From Flavobacteriales bacterium (GTDB taxonomy: Bacteria; Bacteroidota; Bacteroidia; Flavobacteriales_G; Salibacteraceae), in assembly GCA_018660685.1 (NCBI GenBank), contig JABJJW010000001.1:62001-126000 (forward strand): a DNA stretch of 64,000 bases. Reading direction: 5' to 3'. Of this stretch, positions 1 through 9,176 are shown in pieces. The position numbers and the translations under genes are program-made. The notes below the pieces were generated by a model that saw only the letters and a program-made list of their open reading frames with translations, had not been told where the DNA came from and ran no database searches. Position 1 is the first letter of the stretch. Each line of letters opens with the position of its first letter.

Positions 1-2030
1 CGAATTGCAGATGAAAAAGTAGAGCGGAAAGTGTGATTGGCGTTCGGTGAATAAACCACCGACACCGCAGGCGATAGTAGAAAGTCAAAGTTTTGATTCT
101 TATCTACCCTCAAAGTGAAGTTGGTAAGCAGCTTTTTGTCAAAAAAGGATCGGCTCAATCCAATGTAGAAGCCAAGCTCTTCATTTTGAATTACCCGATA
201 GTTGGAATCTGTTTTAATTACAGCTCCTGAGTCGGTCTTGGTTCGTTCATAGCTAAGTGTGTCCTGAAATATTGTCCCTCGAGAATTTGGTCTGTACCAG
301 CGATAGTTTCCTCCAGTAGCGATTTCGATCCCTGCTAAATCAAAAATGTATTCTCCTTGGACATGATAAAGAGCGGACTTGTCATAAAATAGAGCACCAC
401 CTTCCGTGAAATTTCTGCTCGTGATGTCTGAAAATGCGGAATCAAATCGCTGTGATCCGACTTCATAGGCCGGAATTCCTGCGCGTGGATCTTCGTCTAG
501 CTCGTCTCGGAGTCGTTGATGCCAAATGTTGAGCGTATCGCTGTAATCCTCCATCCAAACATCGAGCGCCTCGGCCCAAAGCGTGTCATTTCCAAAATCG
601 CCCAAATCAGGATATCCTTCATACTGTTTGAGCTCTCGAGCATAGTCTCGGCCTCCCCAAATTGTCCTGTATCTCGTGAACCAATTGTCGTTTCCGTTGA
701 TGTCGGAAGTGATGGTTGACTCAACCATGCGCACTCCTGTGGTCACAATGTCATAGGATTGACCAGCATCTTCATTAGTAGAATATCCCCTCACGAACCA
801 AGTTCCCTTCTTTCCAATTTCAACCTGGTTTTGCATGAATTGAATTCCTTTCAGGCTGTACCGATTATCGCCTTGATAGATTGTTGTTCCTGTTCCATAG
901 TTGAAGGCATAGCTGATTTCAACACTATCCGTTATCCGATAGTATAAAGCAGTATTCAGTTTCAGGTTCTCGGTTCCGTAGTCTGCTAAGTCAATTTCCT
1001 TGTATCCGTCTCTGTGCACGATCCCATAGCCAGGATACTGAAACTTAGAAAGTATGTCTCGTCGATCGTCGTTTTCTTCATCTCCATAGATATTGACGGC
1101 GTCAAAACCTCCAGGATTATCCTGTTCAACATCGCCATCGTCGATTGGCTCATAGTTCTCCGCAAACCAATCGAGAGCGCTCATGTAAAACGCATTGATC
1201 TTGTAGGCGAATTTCGGTTTGCCTTCTTTGTTCTTAATGACTTGAGCCCAGCGAAACGCATATTCCTGCAGATTTCGCTCTCCAAGCTTTGTTGAGACTG
1301 CTAATCCAGGAAATACCCATGGATCTTTAGTCGTCATGTTGATGACACCGTTGAATGCTCCGGGACCATAGAATGCAGAACTAGCTCCGGCAATAATGTC
1401 GACGCGCATCACATCAAGATCTGACGTACCCAGAAAATTCCCGAGCGAGAAGTTTAAACCAGGGCTCTGATTGTCTCTCCCGTCGATGAGCTGTAATGAT
1501 CGAACAGGGCTCGTGCTGTTAAACCCACGTGTATTGATCACCTTGAATCCCAAACTAGCCGCGGTGATATCAACCCCTTTCAGTGAAGCCAATCCATCAT
1601 AAAAATTATCGGCAGGAGTTTCCTTGATGGCGATAATGTCCATTCGTTCCACTGTCAGTGGCTCTTGTCGCTGCTTCTCTGAAACTCGGAAATCGACCAC
1701 ATCAAAAGCTTCCAGCAGCTGAGCTGAGGTATTGAGTTTGATTTTAAGCTTTTGGCCATCTTGTTCATAGACGATCAATTGCTCTTCAAAACCAATAAAT
1801 GACACGACGAGATTGATGGGTAATTCTCGATTTGTTTCGAACTTGAAATTGCCATCTATATCGGTAGTAGTTCCTTCCGTGGTTCCTTGAACGACAACGG
1901 CAGCGCCAATCATAGCATCGCCGGTAGAAGGATCATAAACTGTCCCTTCTATTACCCTTTGGGCATAGATCATAACCGGCAGCAGGAAAATACAGGTTAT
2001 TAAGCTCTGGAGGTATGTAGGCTTACCCAT
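1..2030 (-). CDS. TonB-dependent outer membrane receptor (3' end outside window)
   Basis: About 676 codons are visible from an ATG at 2030, open to the left window edge. The product starts with a signal peptide ending near MIYAQ. A CarboxypepD_reg-like beta-sandwich (EGTVYDPSTGDAMIGA) follows at about residues 25-105. Next comes a TonB plug with VINTRGF, QLIDGRDNQSPG and AGASSAFYGPGAFNGVINM at about 150-220, then barrel strands rich in aromatic residues. This layout is the Bacteroidota TonB-dependent transporter type, but no SusD partner is visible, so the substrate cannot be named. A second ATG four bases upstream meets a stop after three codons, which fixes the start at 2030. The C-terminal barrel lies outside the window. 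Confidence 0.9.
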   Translation of the reverse strand, partial: MGKPTYLQSLITCIFLLPVMIYAQRVIEGTVYDPSTGDAMIGAAVVVQGTTEGTTTDIDGNFKFETNRELPINLVVSFIGFEEQLIVYEQDGQKLKIKLNTSAQLLEAFDVVDFRVSEKQRQEPLTVERMDIIAIKETPADNFYDGLASLKGVDITAASLGFKVINTRGFNSTSPVRSLQLIDGRDNQSPGLNFSLGNFLGTSDLDVMRVDIIAGASSAFYGPGAFNGVINMTTKDPWVFPGLAVSTKLGERNLQEYAFRWAQVIKNKEGKPKFAYKINAFYMSALDWFAENYEPIDDGDVEQDNPGGFDAVNIYGDEENDDRRDILSKFQYPGYGIVHRDGYKEIDLADYGTENLKLNTALYYRITDSVEISYAFNYGTGTTIYQGDNRYSLKGIQFMQNQVEIGKKGTWFVRGYSTNEDAGQSYDIVTTGVRMVESTITSDINGNDNWFTRYRTIWGGRDYARELKQYEGYPDLGDFGNDTLWAEALDVWMEDYSDTLNIWHQRLRDELDEDPRAGIPAYEVGSQRFDSAFSDITSRNFTEGGALFYDKSALYHVQGEYIFDLAGIEIATGGNYRWYRPNSRGTIFQDTLSYERTKTDSGAVIKTDSNYRVIQNEELGFYIGLSRSFFDKKLLTNFTLRVDKNQNFDFLLSPAVSVVYSPNANHTFRSTFSSAI

Positions 2031-2067
2031 ACATAACAAGAATAGTGAATTTTAGCGAGCGTTTTGC

Positions 2068-3168
2068 TTAGTTGAGGGCGTAGCATTTTCCAGGAAGAGA
2101 ACGGACAACACCTTTGAATTCGAGGTCTAGAAGGACCATCGATGTTTTACTCATGGGCAACGACGACGCAATGCTCAGAGTATCTATGGAAGACCCTTCA
2201 CTCTTAGAGAGCAACTCAAATATTTTTAATTCCTCTCCACTCAAATCTGGGAAGAACACCTTTTGTTTCTTGGGTTCCTTGGTTACTTTTTCCCACCCCA
2301 TCGTGTAGATAAAATCCTCTATCCCCCCCATCAAATTCGCACGGTGAGATTTGATGAGGTGATTGCATCCGCTGGAATAAGGAGCATTTACGGAGCCAGG
2401 AACCGCAAATACATCTCGGTTGTATTCGCCTGCCAGTCGAGCTGTAATCATCGAGCCGCCCTTTACACCTGATTCGATTACGATGGTTGCGTCACACATT
2501 CCGGCCACAATTCTGTTTCGCTGAGGGAAGTTTTCTCGATCGGGTTTTGTCCCTTGTTCGAATTCGGTTAGAAGACCACCTCGCTCCTGCATCTTATTCG
2601 AGAGGGACTCATTTGCCCGAGGATAAATTCGATCGAGGGAATGCCCAAGTACTCCAATAGTTTGCAACCCACCTTCAACTGACAATCGATGTGCCATTGT
2701 ATCAACCCCGTATTCGAGGCCACTGACGATCAAGGGATTATACGGAATTAAGTCCTCTATCAACCGCTCCAGAATTTTAGCACCATACGTGGTGCAATCC
2801 CTCGTTCCAACTATGGCAATCGCTCGCGACGTATTACTGCTCATTTCGCCTCTCCCATAGAGTAAAATTGGAGCGTCTTCGCAATTCTTTAATCGGTGTG
2901 GATAATCAACATCTAAGTAGAAATAGGTTTCGATATCTGCCTTCGATAAAAACTCGACTTCTTCGGCTGCTGCATCCAATGCCTCGCTTCGGTTAAGTCT
3001 TCGGACGAGCGTTGATCCAATCTCAGGAATGAGCGAAAGCTCTTGGTTGCTTGCCTCGAAAACCTCTTTCAACCCTCCACAGTACGAGACCAACTTTCTA
3101 GCTCTTCGAGGACCCACAGAATGGAGCATCTTCAGGCCAATTTGATATGTCAAATTATCCCGATACAC
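2068..3168 (-). CDS. dprA: DNA-processing protein DprA
   Basis: 366 aa. DprA loads RecA on incoming single-stranded DNA during natural transformation. Helix-hairpin-helix-like sequence fills residues 1-70. The Rossmann-like core includes the IVGTRDCTTYG motif near residue 117, SGLEYGVDTMAHR near 150 (usually SGLAxGID, so variant here), and later FPQRNRIVAG and GSMITARLAGEYNRDVFAVPG. A winged-helix domain of about 60 residues ends the protein. The start is a GTG; no in-frame ATG precedes it. It is transcribed divergently from kdsB across 56 bp. No competence operon is visible beside it. Confidence 0.95.
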   Translation of the reverse strand: MYRDNLTYQIGLKMLHSVGPRRARKLVSYCGGLKEVFEASNQELSLIPEIGSTLVRRLNRSEALDAAAEEVEFLSKADIETYFYLDVDYPHRLKNCEDAPILLYGRGEMSSNTSRAIAIVGTRDCTTYGAKILERLIEDLIPYNPLIVSGLEYGVDTMAHRLSVEGGLQTIGVLGHSLDRIYPRANESLSNKMQERGGLLTEFEQGTKPDRENFPQRNRIVAGMCDATIVIESGVKGGSMITARLAGEYNRDVFAVPGSVNAPYSSGCNHLIKSHRANLMGGIEDFIYTMGWEKVTKEPKKQKVFFPDLSGEELKIFELLSKSEGSSIDTLSIASSLPMSKTSMVLLDLEFKGVVRSLPGKCYALN

Positions 3169-3175
3169 AATCTAG

Positions 3176-3215
3176 CGAAAGTAATGCACGACCTCCGGTT
3201 GTATGACTACTTTCG
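3176..3215. promoter_or_regulatory. Divergent dprA/kdsB promoter pair (candidate)
   Basis: Two copies of TACTTTCG, one mismatch from the Bacteroidota -7 consensus TAnnTTTG, face away from each other. The minus-strand copy is at 3183-3176, 8 bases before the dprA GTG. The plus-strand copy is at 3208-3215, 9 bases before the kdsB ATG. Leaders would be very short. No clear -33 TTG was found, so this is an inference from motif and position. Confidence 0.4.
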
Positions 3216-3224
3216 TCACAACAG

Positions 3225-3968
3225 ATGAAAATTTTAGGCATTATTCCGTCGAGGTATTCATCCTCCCGATTCCCTGGAAAACCCCTCGTTGAGATCCAAG
3301 GAAAAAGCATGATCCAACGGGTCTACGAACGGTCAAAAGCATCAAAAAGTTTAGATCGTGTGGTTGTGGCAACAGACGATGAACGGATACTTGAACACGT
3401 ATTGGGATTTGGAGGAGAAGTGATCATGACTTCTTCAGAACATCAAAGTGGAACGGACAGATGTGTTGAAGCCTTGGACATTCTAGGAGAGGATTATGAC
3501 GCCGTCATTAACATTCAAGGAGACGAGCCCATTATCAATCCGGCCCAACTCGACTTACTCTCCTTTTGCTTCAATGATGACAATTGTGAAGTTGCTACGC
3601 TCGCGGTAAAAATTAAGTCCCAAGACATTCTTTTTGACGCCTCGAAGATTAAACTCATTCTAGACGATAGTAACCAGGCGCTTTACTTCAGTCGGCATCC
3701 AATTCCTTATCAAGCACGCCCGGCTGAAGAATGGTTAGATCATTACGGATATTTAAAGCACGTGGGTATCTATGGATTTAGATCTGACATTCTAAAAGAG
3801 ATTGGAAAAATCCCACCGTCACAATTGGAATTGGCTGAGTCACTCGAGCAATTGAGATGGCTCGAAAATGGTTACACGATTCAAGTCAAGATCACGGAAT
3901 TTGACTCAATTTCGGTGGACATTCCAAAAGATCTTGATCGCGTACTTACCATCCTGAATCAAGGCTAA
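3225..3968 (+). CDS. kdsB: 3-deoxy-manno-octulosonate cytidylyltransferase
   Basis: 247 aa, the usual KdsB length. The enzyme activates Kdo with CTP to give CMP-Kdo for lipopolysaccharide core assembly in the cytosol. The N-terminal nucleotide-binding motif IIPSRYSSSRFPGKPL, the VVVATDD segment, TSSEHQSGTDR and INIQGDEP are all present and in family order. ISVDIPKDLDRV at the C-terminus is also typical. It follows dprA divergently and precedes the HU/SPOR gene by 42 bp on the same strand. Confidence 0.96.
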   Translation: MKILGIIPSRYSSSRFPGKPLVEIQGKSMIQRVYERSKASKSLDRVVVATDDERILEHVLGFGGEVIMTSSEHQSGTDRCVEALDILGEDYDAVINIQGDEPIINPAQLDLLSFCFNDDNCEVATLAVKIKSQDILFDASKIKLILDDSNQALYFSRHPIPYQARPAEEWLDHYGYLKHVGIYGFRSDILKEIGKIPPSQLELAESLEQLRWLENGYTIQVKITEFDSISVDIPKDLDRVLTILNQG

Positions 3969-4010
3969 TTTCTCACCGGAATTCTTTTCTTTGTTCTTGA
4001 CCTCAACAAA

Positions 4011-5105
4011 TTGAGATTAGACGATTACATAGCATCACTTTTAGAAGAACATGACTGTGTTATTGTCCCTGATTTTGGAGGCTTTGTGGCGAACTACTCT
4101 CCAGCCAAAATCAATCCAGTCAACAACCGATTTGATCCCCCATTTCGGAAGATTACATTCAATCAATTTCTAGTTCACAATGACGGTTTGCTTGCTGCAT
4201 ATGTGGCCCAAAGAGAGCAGCAGCAATATGAACAGGCACTTCAGTTCGTAAAAGACTATGTAGTACTCATCAAGAATGAGTTGCGAGATGATCACAAAAC
4301 GAAGCTTGAGGATGTTGGAATTCTCTATCGTCAAGCAGACGGTTCACTGCGTTTTGAACAACTTAAAAACGAAGCACACTTCAAGTCAAGCTACGGTCTC
4401 GAAAGCTTCTTCTCAAACAAGATCGAAAGGAAGCCGGCCAAGGTTGCGATCGTGGAACCGAAGGCGAAGGTCGAACCGATTAAAATTGATGAGTCAAAAG
4501 TCATAACGCTGGACCCGGAACCAGAAGAAATTGAGCCCGCCATCGTACATGAGCCGGTTGAGTCTCAGAACAAGCGCCGCGTGTGGCCAGCAGTCGCCGC
4601 TTCACTTAGTTTGCCATTGGTTGGTTACTTGGTCTATGTTGCACTCGGCACACCTCTCTTAAAAGATAGGTCACAATTTCACTATTCCGACTTGAATCCT
4701 TTCGCAGAAAAAAATTGCCCTGAGTACAAACTTAGAGCGGACTCATTCTCCTCAACACCGTTTCAGGAAATTGACGATTCTGTATCAGAAGCGGAATTTA
4801 TGGAAATGAATCTTGATACTTCTCCAGACAAAACTTTAGTAGTTCGACTCAGCGATCCAATCGAAAAAATGGAGACGCTCGAGGAATTACGATATCATAT
4901 AATTGGTGGATGTTTTGGGATAGAATCGAACGCGACAAGACTGACGTCAAAATATAAATCGGTCGGTTCAAATGCCAACATTGTTGATCAGAAAGGATCG
5001 CTTTATCGCGTAAGTGTTGCAAGCTTCGCCTCGAGATCCGAAGCGGTTGCTGCATTAGGTAATTACCAGAGAGAAATCCCTGGGGCTTGGCTACTTTATA
5101 AGTAG
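4011..5105 (+). CDS. HU-CCDC81-type and SPOR domain envelope protein
   Basis: 364 aa. The N-terminal 130 residues (LDDYIASLLEEHDCVIVPDF, then GGFVANYSPA and FNQFLVHNDGLLA) match the bacterial HU-CCDC81 family of Bacteroidota. A proline/glutamate-rich linker precedes a single membrane helix near residues 195-215 (VWPAVAASLSLPLVGYLVYV). The last 75 residues form a SPOR fold (YHIIGGCFG to GAWLLYK), expected to bind denuded septal peptidoglycan. The start is TTG at 4011: no ATG lies in frame upstream, and the family sequence begins exactly here. Its stop overlaps the end of rpoD by 10 bp. A role in division or envelope organisation is inferred. Confidence 0.85.
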   Translation: MRLDDYIASLLEEHDCVIVPDFGGFVANYSPAKINPVNNRFDPPFRKITFNQFLVHNDGLLAAYVAQREQQQYEQALQFVKDYVVLIKNELRDDHKTKLEDVGILYRQADGSLRFEQLKNEAHFKSSYGLESFFSNKIERKPAKVAIVEPKAKVEPIKIDESKVITLDPEPEEIEPAIVHEPVESQNKRRVWPAVAASLSLPLVGYLVYVALGTPLLKDRSQFHYSDLNPFAEKNCPEYKLRADSFSSTPFQEIDDSVSEAEFMEMNLDTSPDKTLVVRLSDPIEKMETLEELRYHIIGGCFGIESNATRLTSKYKSVGSNANIVDQKGSLYRVSVASFASRSEAVAALGNYQREIPGAWLLYK

Positions 5106-5956
5106 TTCTTCAGAAGGTGACTGTTCGCTTTCTTGCGTAGATTCCGAAGACCTTTCTCCCTTATCTGACGAATTCGTTCTCTTGTAAGACCGAGATTATT
5201 TGCAATCTCTTCTAATGTCATAGGTGGAATTCCATTAAGACCAAATGAAAGCCTTAAAACATCCGCTTCTCTTTCTTTAAGGTTCACCAATACTCGCTCA
5301 ATATCTCTACGCAATGACTCGTGCATCAAGAGTTCTGTAGGAATGTCTGAATCCCCATTGGCCATTACGTGAAGTAGGCTGTTGTCTTCCCCTTCCATCA
5401 AGGGTGCATCCACGCTCACTTGCTTTTGGGCATAGACGAATAGATCTCCTACGCTATCTGCGTTAGACTCAAGCAATTCTCCGATCTCATCGTTTGACGG
5501 AGCTCGTTCGTACCTCTGTTCTAATTGTGAAAATGCTTGAGCGACTTTCTGAATTGCGCTGACCTTATTTAGGGGCAGTCTGACAACTCTGCTGTTTTCA
5601 GCGATCGCCTGCATAATGCTCTGACGAATCCACCAAACCGCGTAAGAGATGAATTTGAATCCTTTTGTTTCGTCGAATCTTTTTGCTGCTATGATCAAAC
5701 CAATGTTTCCTTCTGCTATGAGATCTTCTAATGTCAACCCATGACCTTGATACTGTTTTGCAACAGATATTACGAATCGAAGATTAGCTGAAACGAGTTT
5801 GTTCAAGGAAGCTTCGTCACCCTGTTTAATTCTAACCGCAAGTCTCACTTCTTCCTCAGCAGTGATCATCTCTTCCTTGGAGACATCGCTTAAATATTTA
5901 TCAATGGACTTGCTGTCCCTATTGGTGAGCTGCTTGGTTATTTTAAGCTGGCGCAT
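5096..5956 (-). CDS. rpoD: Primary RNA polymerase sigma factor RpoD/SigA
   Basis: 286 aa, the short Bacteroidota housekeeping sigma factor without region 1.1. Region 1.2 is DKYLSDVSKEEMITAEEE, region 2 carries NLRFVISVAKQYQGHGLTLE and FKFISYAVWWIRQSIMQAI, region 3 runs from about 130 to 200, and region 4.2 is MTLEEIANNLGLTRERIRQI. Region 2.4/4.2 changes in this lineage underlie recognition of TAnnTTTG promoters, several of which occur in this window. It converges on the HU/SPOR gene with a 10 bp overlap of coding ends. Confidence 0.97.
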   Translation of the reverse strand: MRQLKITKQLTNRDSKSIDKYLSDVSKEEMITAEEEVRLAVRIKQGDEASLNKLVSANLRFVISVAKQYQGHGLTLEDLIAEGNIGLIIAAKRFDETKGFKFISYAVWWIRQSIMQAIAENSRVVRLPLNKVSAIQKVAQAFSQLEQRYERAPSNDEIGELLESNADSVGDLFVYAQKQVSVDAPLMEGEDNSLLHVMANGDSDIPTELLMHESLRRDIERVLVNLKEREADVLRLSFGLNGIPPMTLEEIANNLGLTRERIRQIREKGLRNLRKKANSHLLKNYL

Positions 5957-6089
5957 GGGTATTGTAGGTTTAGTTTAGGAAAAGGACACTCAATGTAGGA
6001 ATTATTCCGTAAAAGTCAATTCCAACCTAAATATTTACCCGATTATTTTGCCTATTGGTCGAATGATCTATATAATCCGTCCTGAATCT

Positions 6090-6542
6090 CTAACCTCGCC
6101 ACTTATCGAGAAGACCGTTCAATGCGACGGCTTCTTCCTCAGAAATATTATGGAGTTTACTTTCAAATGGCTTCAAATCTTTGTCGATCTCAATCAACAA
6201 ATCGAGCCCTTTTTGAGTAATGGCGATGTCCACTTGTCTGCGATCCCCTTTACACGTTTTTCGAGTAACGAGAGCTTTGGCTTTGAGCTTGTCGATGATC
6301 CTTGAAACATTGCTCATTTTATCAATCATCCGATCCTTGATCAAATTGACACATGCGGCATTTGGATGCTGACCTCGTAAGATCCTCAGCGTATTGAATT
6401 GCTGCTGAGTGAGCTTGTGTTCTTTCAGCAACGAGTTGTGCAACCCATTCAACCAACTGCTCGTGAATAGTACGTTGATCGAAAGCTTCGTGTATTCGTT
6501 TGCAAACTTCTTTTGCTGGATTTCTTCGTTGATACTAGTCAT
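6090..6542 (-). CDS. MarR family transcriptional regulator
   Basis: 150 aa winged helix-turn-helix protein. LTQQQFNTLRILRGQ, the recognition-helix region MIDKMSNVSRIIDKLKAKAL and the wing TRKTCKGDRRQVDIAITQKG are characteristic of MarR dimers. Helices at both ends would form the dimer interface. It lies 48 bp downstream of the hemJ-like gene on the same strand but has its own perfect -7 element and an adjacent inverted repeat. Ligand and targets are not evident from sequence. Confidence 0.92.
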   Translation of the reverse strand: MTSINEEIQQKKFANEYTKLSINVLFTSSWLNGLHNSLLKEHKLTQQQFNTLRILRGQHPNAACVNLIKDRMIDKMSNVSRIIDKLKAKALVTRKTCKGDRRQVDIAITQKGLDLLIEIDKDLKPFESKLHNISEEEAVALNGLLDKWRG

Positions 6543-6557
6543 GTACGGAGCTTTTCA

Positions 6558-6576
6558 CAAAAATATGTTTTAACAT
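6558..6576 (-). promoter_or_regulatory. marR promoter with overlapping inverted repeat
   Basis: On the minus strand TATTTTTG (6565-6558) matches the TAnnTTTG -7 element, 15 bases before the regulator's ATG. Immediately upstream and sharing one base is ATGTTTTAACAT (6565-6576), arms ATGTT/AACAT. This position suits autorepression by the MarR dimer. The operator role is inferred. Confidence 0.45.
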
Positions 6577-6590
6577 TATATGTCGATGTA

Positions 6591-7121
6591 CTATTTATTC
6601 AACCTCCGGTACAGCCGAATTCCAAGCATAAGTACAATACCGACAGCAAAGAAACCGACCGTTCCATAAACCCAATCCATGGTATTCTTGAGGACCACAA
6701 CGAAGACGATGGATACCAGCCACAACGTTGCTAGCTCGTTCCAAAGTCGATACCGTTTTGAACTCCAACTAATCATGTCGGATTGAAGCCTTTTAAACAG
6801 GAAGTGGGTATAGATGTGATAGACCCATAAGAGCATTGTTAACCCAAGTTTGACATTCATCCACATGGAGGACCACAGATTCAACTCGTAGACCATCCAA
6901 AAACCGAAGATGGATGCCAAAATTGCCGCTGGCCACGTGATGATGTACCACAGTCTTTTCTCCATGATTTTAAACTGAGCCTGAAGTATGTCCTTCTCAG
7001 TTGTGGGCTTGTCTTCAGCTTCGGTGTGATATATAAAAAGGCGGACGATATAGAACAGTCCTGCAAACCAGCTGACGACGAATATGATGTGGAGGGCTTT
7101 GATGTATAATAATCCCATCAC
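6591..7121 (-). CDS. hemJ: HemJ-like protoporphyrinogen IX oxidase / CopD-family membrane protein
   Basis: 176 aa with four or five membrane helices. The first helix carries IKALHIIFVVSWFAGLFYIVR, with the conserved histidine, followed by RLFIYH. MEKRLWYIITWPA and MNVKLGLTMLLWVYH supply the conserved Lys and later His of the HemJ family. HemJ oxidises protoporphyrinogen IX in the heme pathway. The family resemblance is good, but CopD-like proteins share this fold, so the enzymatic call is moderate. It is divergent from the thioesterase gene across a short promoter region. Confidence 0.75.
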   Translation of the reverse strand: MMGLLYIKALHIIFVVSWFAGLFYIVRLFIYHTEAEDKPTTEKDILQAQFKIMEKRLWYIITWPAAILASIFGFWMVYELNLWSSMWMNVKLGLTMLLWVYHIYTHFLFKRLQSDMISWSSKRYRLWNELATLWLVSIVFVVVLKNTMDWVYGTVGFFAVGIVLMLGIRLYRRLNK

Positions 7122-7149
7122 GCCGAAGGTAGTTCAGAGATGCGAAAGT

Positions 7150-7157
7150 TACTTTTG
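7150..7157 (+). promoter_or_regulatory. -7 element of thioesterase-mrp-nfu transcript
   Basis: TACTTTTG is a perfect TAnnTTTG element, 17 bases before the ATG at 7175. It overlaps a possible upstream GTG start at 7157, which argues that translation begins at the ATG. Confidence 0.6.
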
Positions 7158-7174
7158 TGGGGCCAAAAACTAAT

Positions 7175-7693
7175 ATGAAGGATAAGACACCACAGGAATC
7201 AATGGCCATGGGAACACACATTGTTCTCCCAGATGATACAAATACTTTAGGCAACCTCATGGGCGGAAGGTTGATGTACTGGATGGATGTCATGGCCGCC
7301 GTCGCCGCTCATCGACATTGTGGACGCGTTGTGGTCACGGCATCGGTCAACAATATTTCATTCAATCAACCCATTCAATTGGGGGATTTTGTGACTTTGG
7401 AAGCGAAGGTTACAAGAGCCTTTGGTTCGAGCATGGAGGTATTTATTGATGTCTGGGTAGAAGATCATAAGTCGGGCGATAAAATGAAGTGCAATGAAGC
7501 CATATTCACCTTCGTCGCGGTTGATCAAATCGGCAATACAATTGAAGTGCCTGGTCTAATTCCAGAAACAGAACTTGAAAAGCAGCGCTATGGTGGCGCC
7601 CTGCGCCGTAAGCAACTCAGCCTCATCCTCGCTGGCCGAATGAAGGCCAAAGACGCCACTGAACTCAAAGCAATTTTCGAAGACCTTTCTTAA
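7175..7693 (+). CDS. Acyl-CoA thioesterase (hotdog fold)
   Basis: 172 aa from the ATG at 7175. The family signature LPDDTNTLGNLMGGRLMYWM contains the catalytic Asn/Asp region of YciA-type hotdog thioesterases. VTASVNNISFNQPIQLGDFV and NEAIFTFVAVD complete the core. The enzyme hydrolyses acyl-CoA to free acid and CoA in the cytosol; chain length cannot be read from sequence. A C-terminal extension of about 40 residues (EKQRYGGALRRKQLSLI) is typical of the Bacteroidota form. Its TAA overlaps the next ATG by one base. Confidence 0.9.
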   Translation: MKDKTPQESMAMGTHIVLPDDTNTLGNLMGGRLMYWMDVMAAVAAHRHCGRVVVTASVNNISFNQPIQLGDFVTLEAKVTRAFGSSMEVFIDVWVEDHKSGDKMKCNEAIFTFVAVDQIGNTIEVPGLIPETELEKQRYGGALRRKQLSLILAGRMKAKDATELKAIFEDLS

Positions 7694-8751
7694 TGGAGAA
7701 ACAAGAAGTACTTGATGCGCTCTCTTATGTAATTGAGCCAGACCTTAAAAAAGACATCATAAGTCTAGGGCTAGTATCTGAACTGAAAATCGAAGGAAAC
7801 ACCGTCAGTTTTCATGTCAAGTCAAGCAATCCGGCCATGCACTATCGCAAACGACTCGAGGAAGCGTGCATTCATCAAGTGCGAAGATTTCTCGGAGATG
7901 ATGTAGCCGTCCTTATTGAAGTTGAGGCGCTTCCTGATGGTAAGGAACGAACACAAGAGCAGCGGAAAGTGTTGCCTGGAGTCAAGAAGATAATTGCCAT
8001 TGCATCAGGTAAAGGAGGCGTTGGCAAATCCACGATTTGTGCAAACATCGCAGCGGGACTAGCCGCCAGAGGTTTAAAAGTCGGATTAGTTGACGCGGAC
8101 ATTTACGGCCCCTCGATGCCAACCATGTTTGACACGGTGAGTGAAAAACCTGGCGTTGGAGGAGAAAACGAAGACAACAAAATGGTTCCGGTTGAAAATT
8201 ACGGAGTCAAAATGCTGTCGATCGGCTTTTTCGCGGAAGCAAATCAAGCAATCGTATGGCGTGGCCCGATGGCGAGCAAAGCATTAAACCAAATGTTCAA
8301 TGATGTGTACTGGGGAGATCTTGACTTCATGTTAATTGACCTTCCTCCAGGAACAGGAGATGTTCATCTCTCCTTGGTGCAGGGTATTCCGCTTGACGGA
8401 GTAATCATTGTCAGCACACCTCAAGAAGTTGCTCTCGCAGATGCGCGAAAAGGTGTTGGAATGTTTAAGCTGCCAAGCATCAATGTCCCCGTGCTTGGCA
8501 TCATCGAAAACATGAGCTGGTTTACTCCCGAAGAGTTACCCGATAGCAAGTACTACATCTTTGGCAAAGACGGCGCGAAGCACTTGGCCGAGGAGTTAGG
8601 CGTAAAACTGCTAGGACAGATTCCACTGGTTCAGAGTATTCGAGAATCGGGAGATGTAGGACGGCCTGCGGTTCTCCAAGATTCGACGCCACAATCCATT
8701 GCTTTGAACACAATGATCGATGAAGTTGTAAAAAAGGTCCGAATTGGCTGA
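7693..8751 (+). CDS. mrp: Mrp/ApbC family iron-sulfur cluster carrier ATPase
   Basis: 352 aa. Residues 1-80 form a DUF59/MIP18 domain, followed by a P-loop ATPase with the deviant Walker A ASGKGGVGKSTICANIAAGL near residue 104. VDADIYGPSMPTMF and DFMLIDLPPGTGDVHLS (Walker B) follow. A Cys pair is not clear in the usual CxxC place (IIENMSWF), so cluster binding may differ from the E. coli type. Mrp proteins carry [4Fe-4S] clusters to apoproteins. Start and previous stop overlap (TAATG), and nfu follows 22 bp later, which makes a cluster-assembly unit. Confidence 0.93.
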   Translation: MEKQEVLDALSYVIEPDLKKDIISLGLVSELKIEGNTVSFHVKSSNPAMHYRKRLEEACIHQVRRFLGDDVAVLIEVEALPDGKERTQEQRKVLPGVKKIIAIASGKGGVGKSTICANIAAGLAARGLKVGLVDADIYGPSMPTMFDTVSEKPGVGGENEDNKMVPVENYGVKMLSIGFFAEANQAIVWRGPMASKALNQMFNDVYWGDLDFMLIDLPPGTGDVHLSLVQGIPLDGVIIVSTPQEVALADARKGVGMFKLPSINVPVLGIIENMSWFTPEELPDSKYYIFGKDGAKHLAEELGVKLLGQIPLVQSIRESGDVGRPAVLQDSTPQSIALNTMIDEVVKKVRIG

Positions 8752-8773
8752 CGCTTAGTACATTTGAACTAGA

Positions 8774-9031
8774 ATGTCGAACACCGAAGAACTGTTTCTT
8801 AAAGTCGTAAACGCACTTGATGAGATTCGTCCATTCCTAAATGAGGATGGTGGTGACCTATCGATTGTCGACATTACTCCTGATCACACCTTGAGGGTTG
8901 AATTCACAGGAACTTGCAGCACTTGCACGATGAACAACATGACCTTTAAAAACGGAGTTGAGGACGCTATTCGAAGATTGGTACCTGAAATAAAAAAGGT
9001 AGAGCCAGTGAATTTTGCACTTCAAAGCTAA
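8774..9031 (+). CDS. nfu: NifU C-terminal domain (Nfu) iron-sulfur scaffold
   Basis: 85 aa, a stand-alone Nfu domain. FLNEDGGDLSIVDI and the cluster-ligand motif GTCSTCTMNNMT (CxxC) are diagnostic. Nfu dimers hold a [4Fe-4S] cluster and deliver it to client proteins. It lies 22 bp after mrp, a common Fe-S carrier pairing. Confidence 0.95.
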   Translation: MSNTEELFLKVVNALDEIRPFLNEDGGDLSIVDITPDHTLRVEFTGTCSTCTMNNMTFKNGVEDAIRRLVPEIKKVEPVNFALQS

Positions 9032-9176
9032 ATCGACCCAACCCTTCCAATTCTTCTTACGTGTAACCCGCAGAACGGAAGAAATTCCGGCTTTTGAGCA
9101 ATACAATGATCATTGAAAACCAAGGCAAAAGGGCCAAAAAGGCAACGCGGACCACTAAACTTGCGTATTTAGAAGC

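Noticed and set aside
7157-7174. GTG start for the thioesterase
   Set aside because: The GTG lies within the TACTTTTG promoter element; the ATG at 7175 fits both promoter and family.
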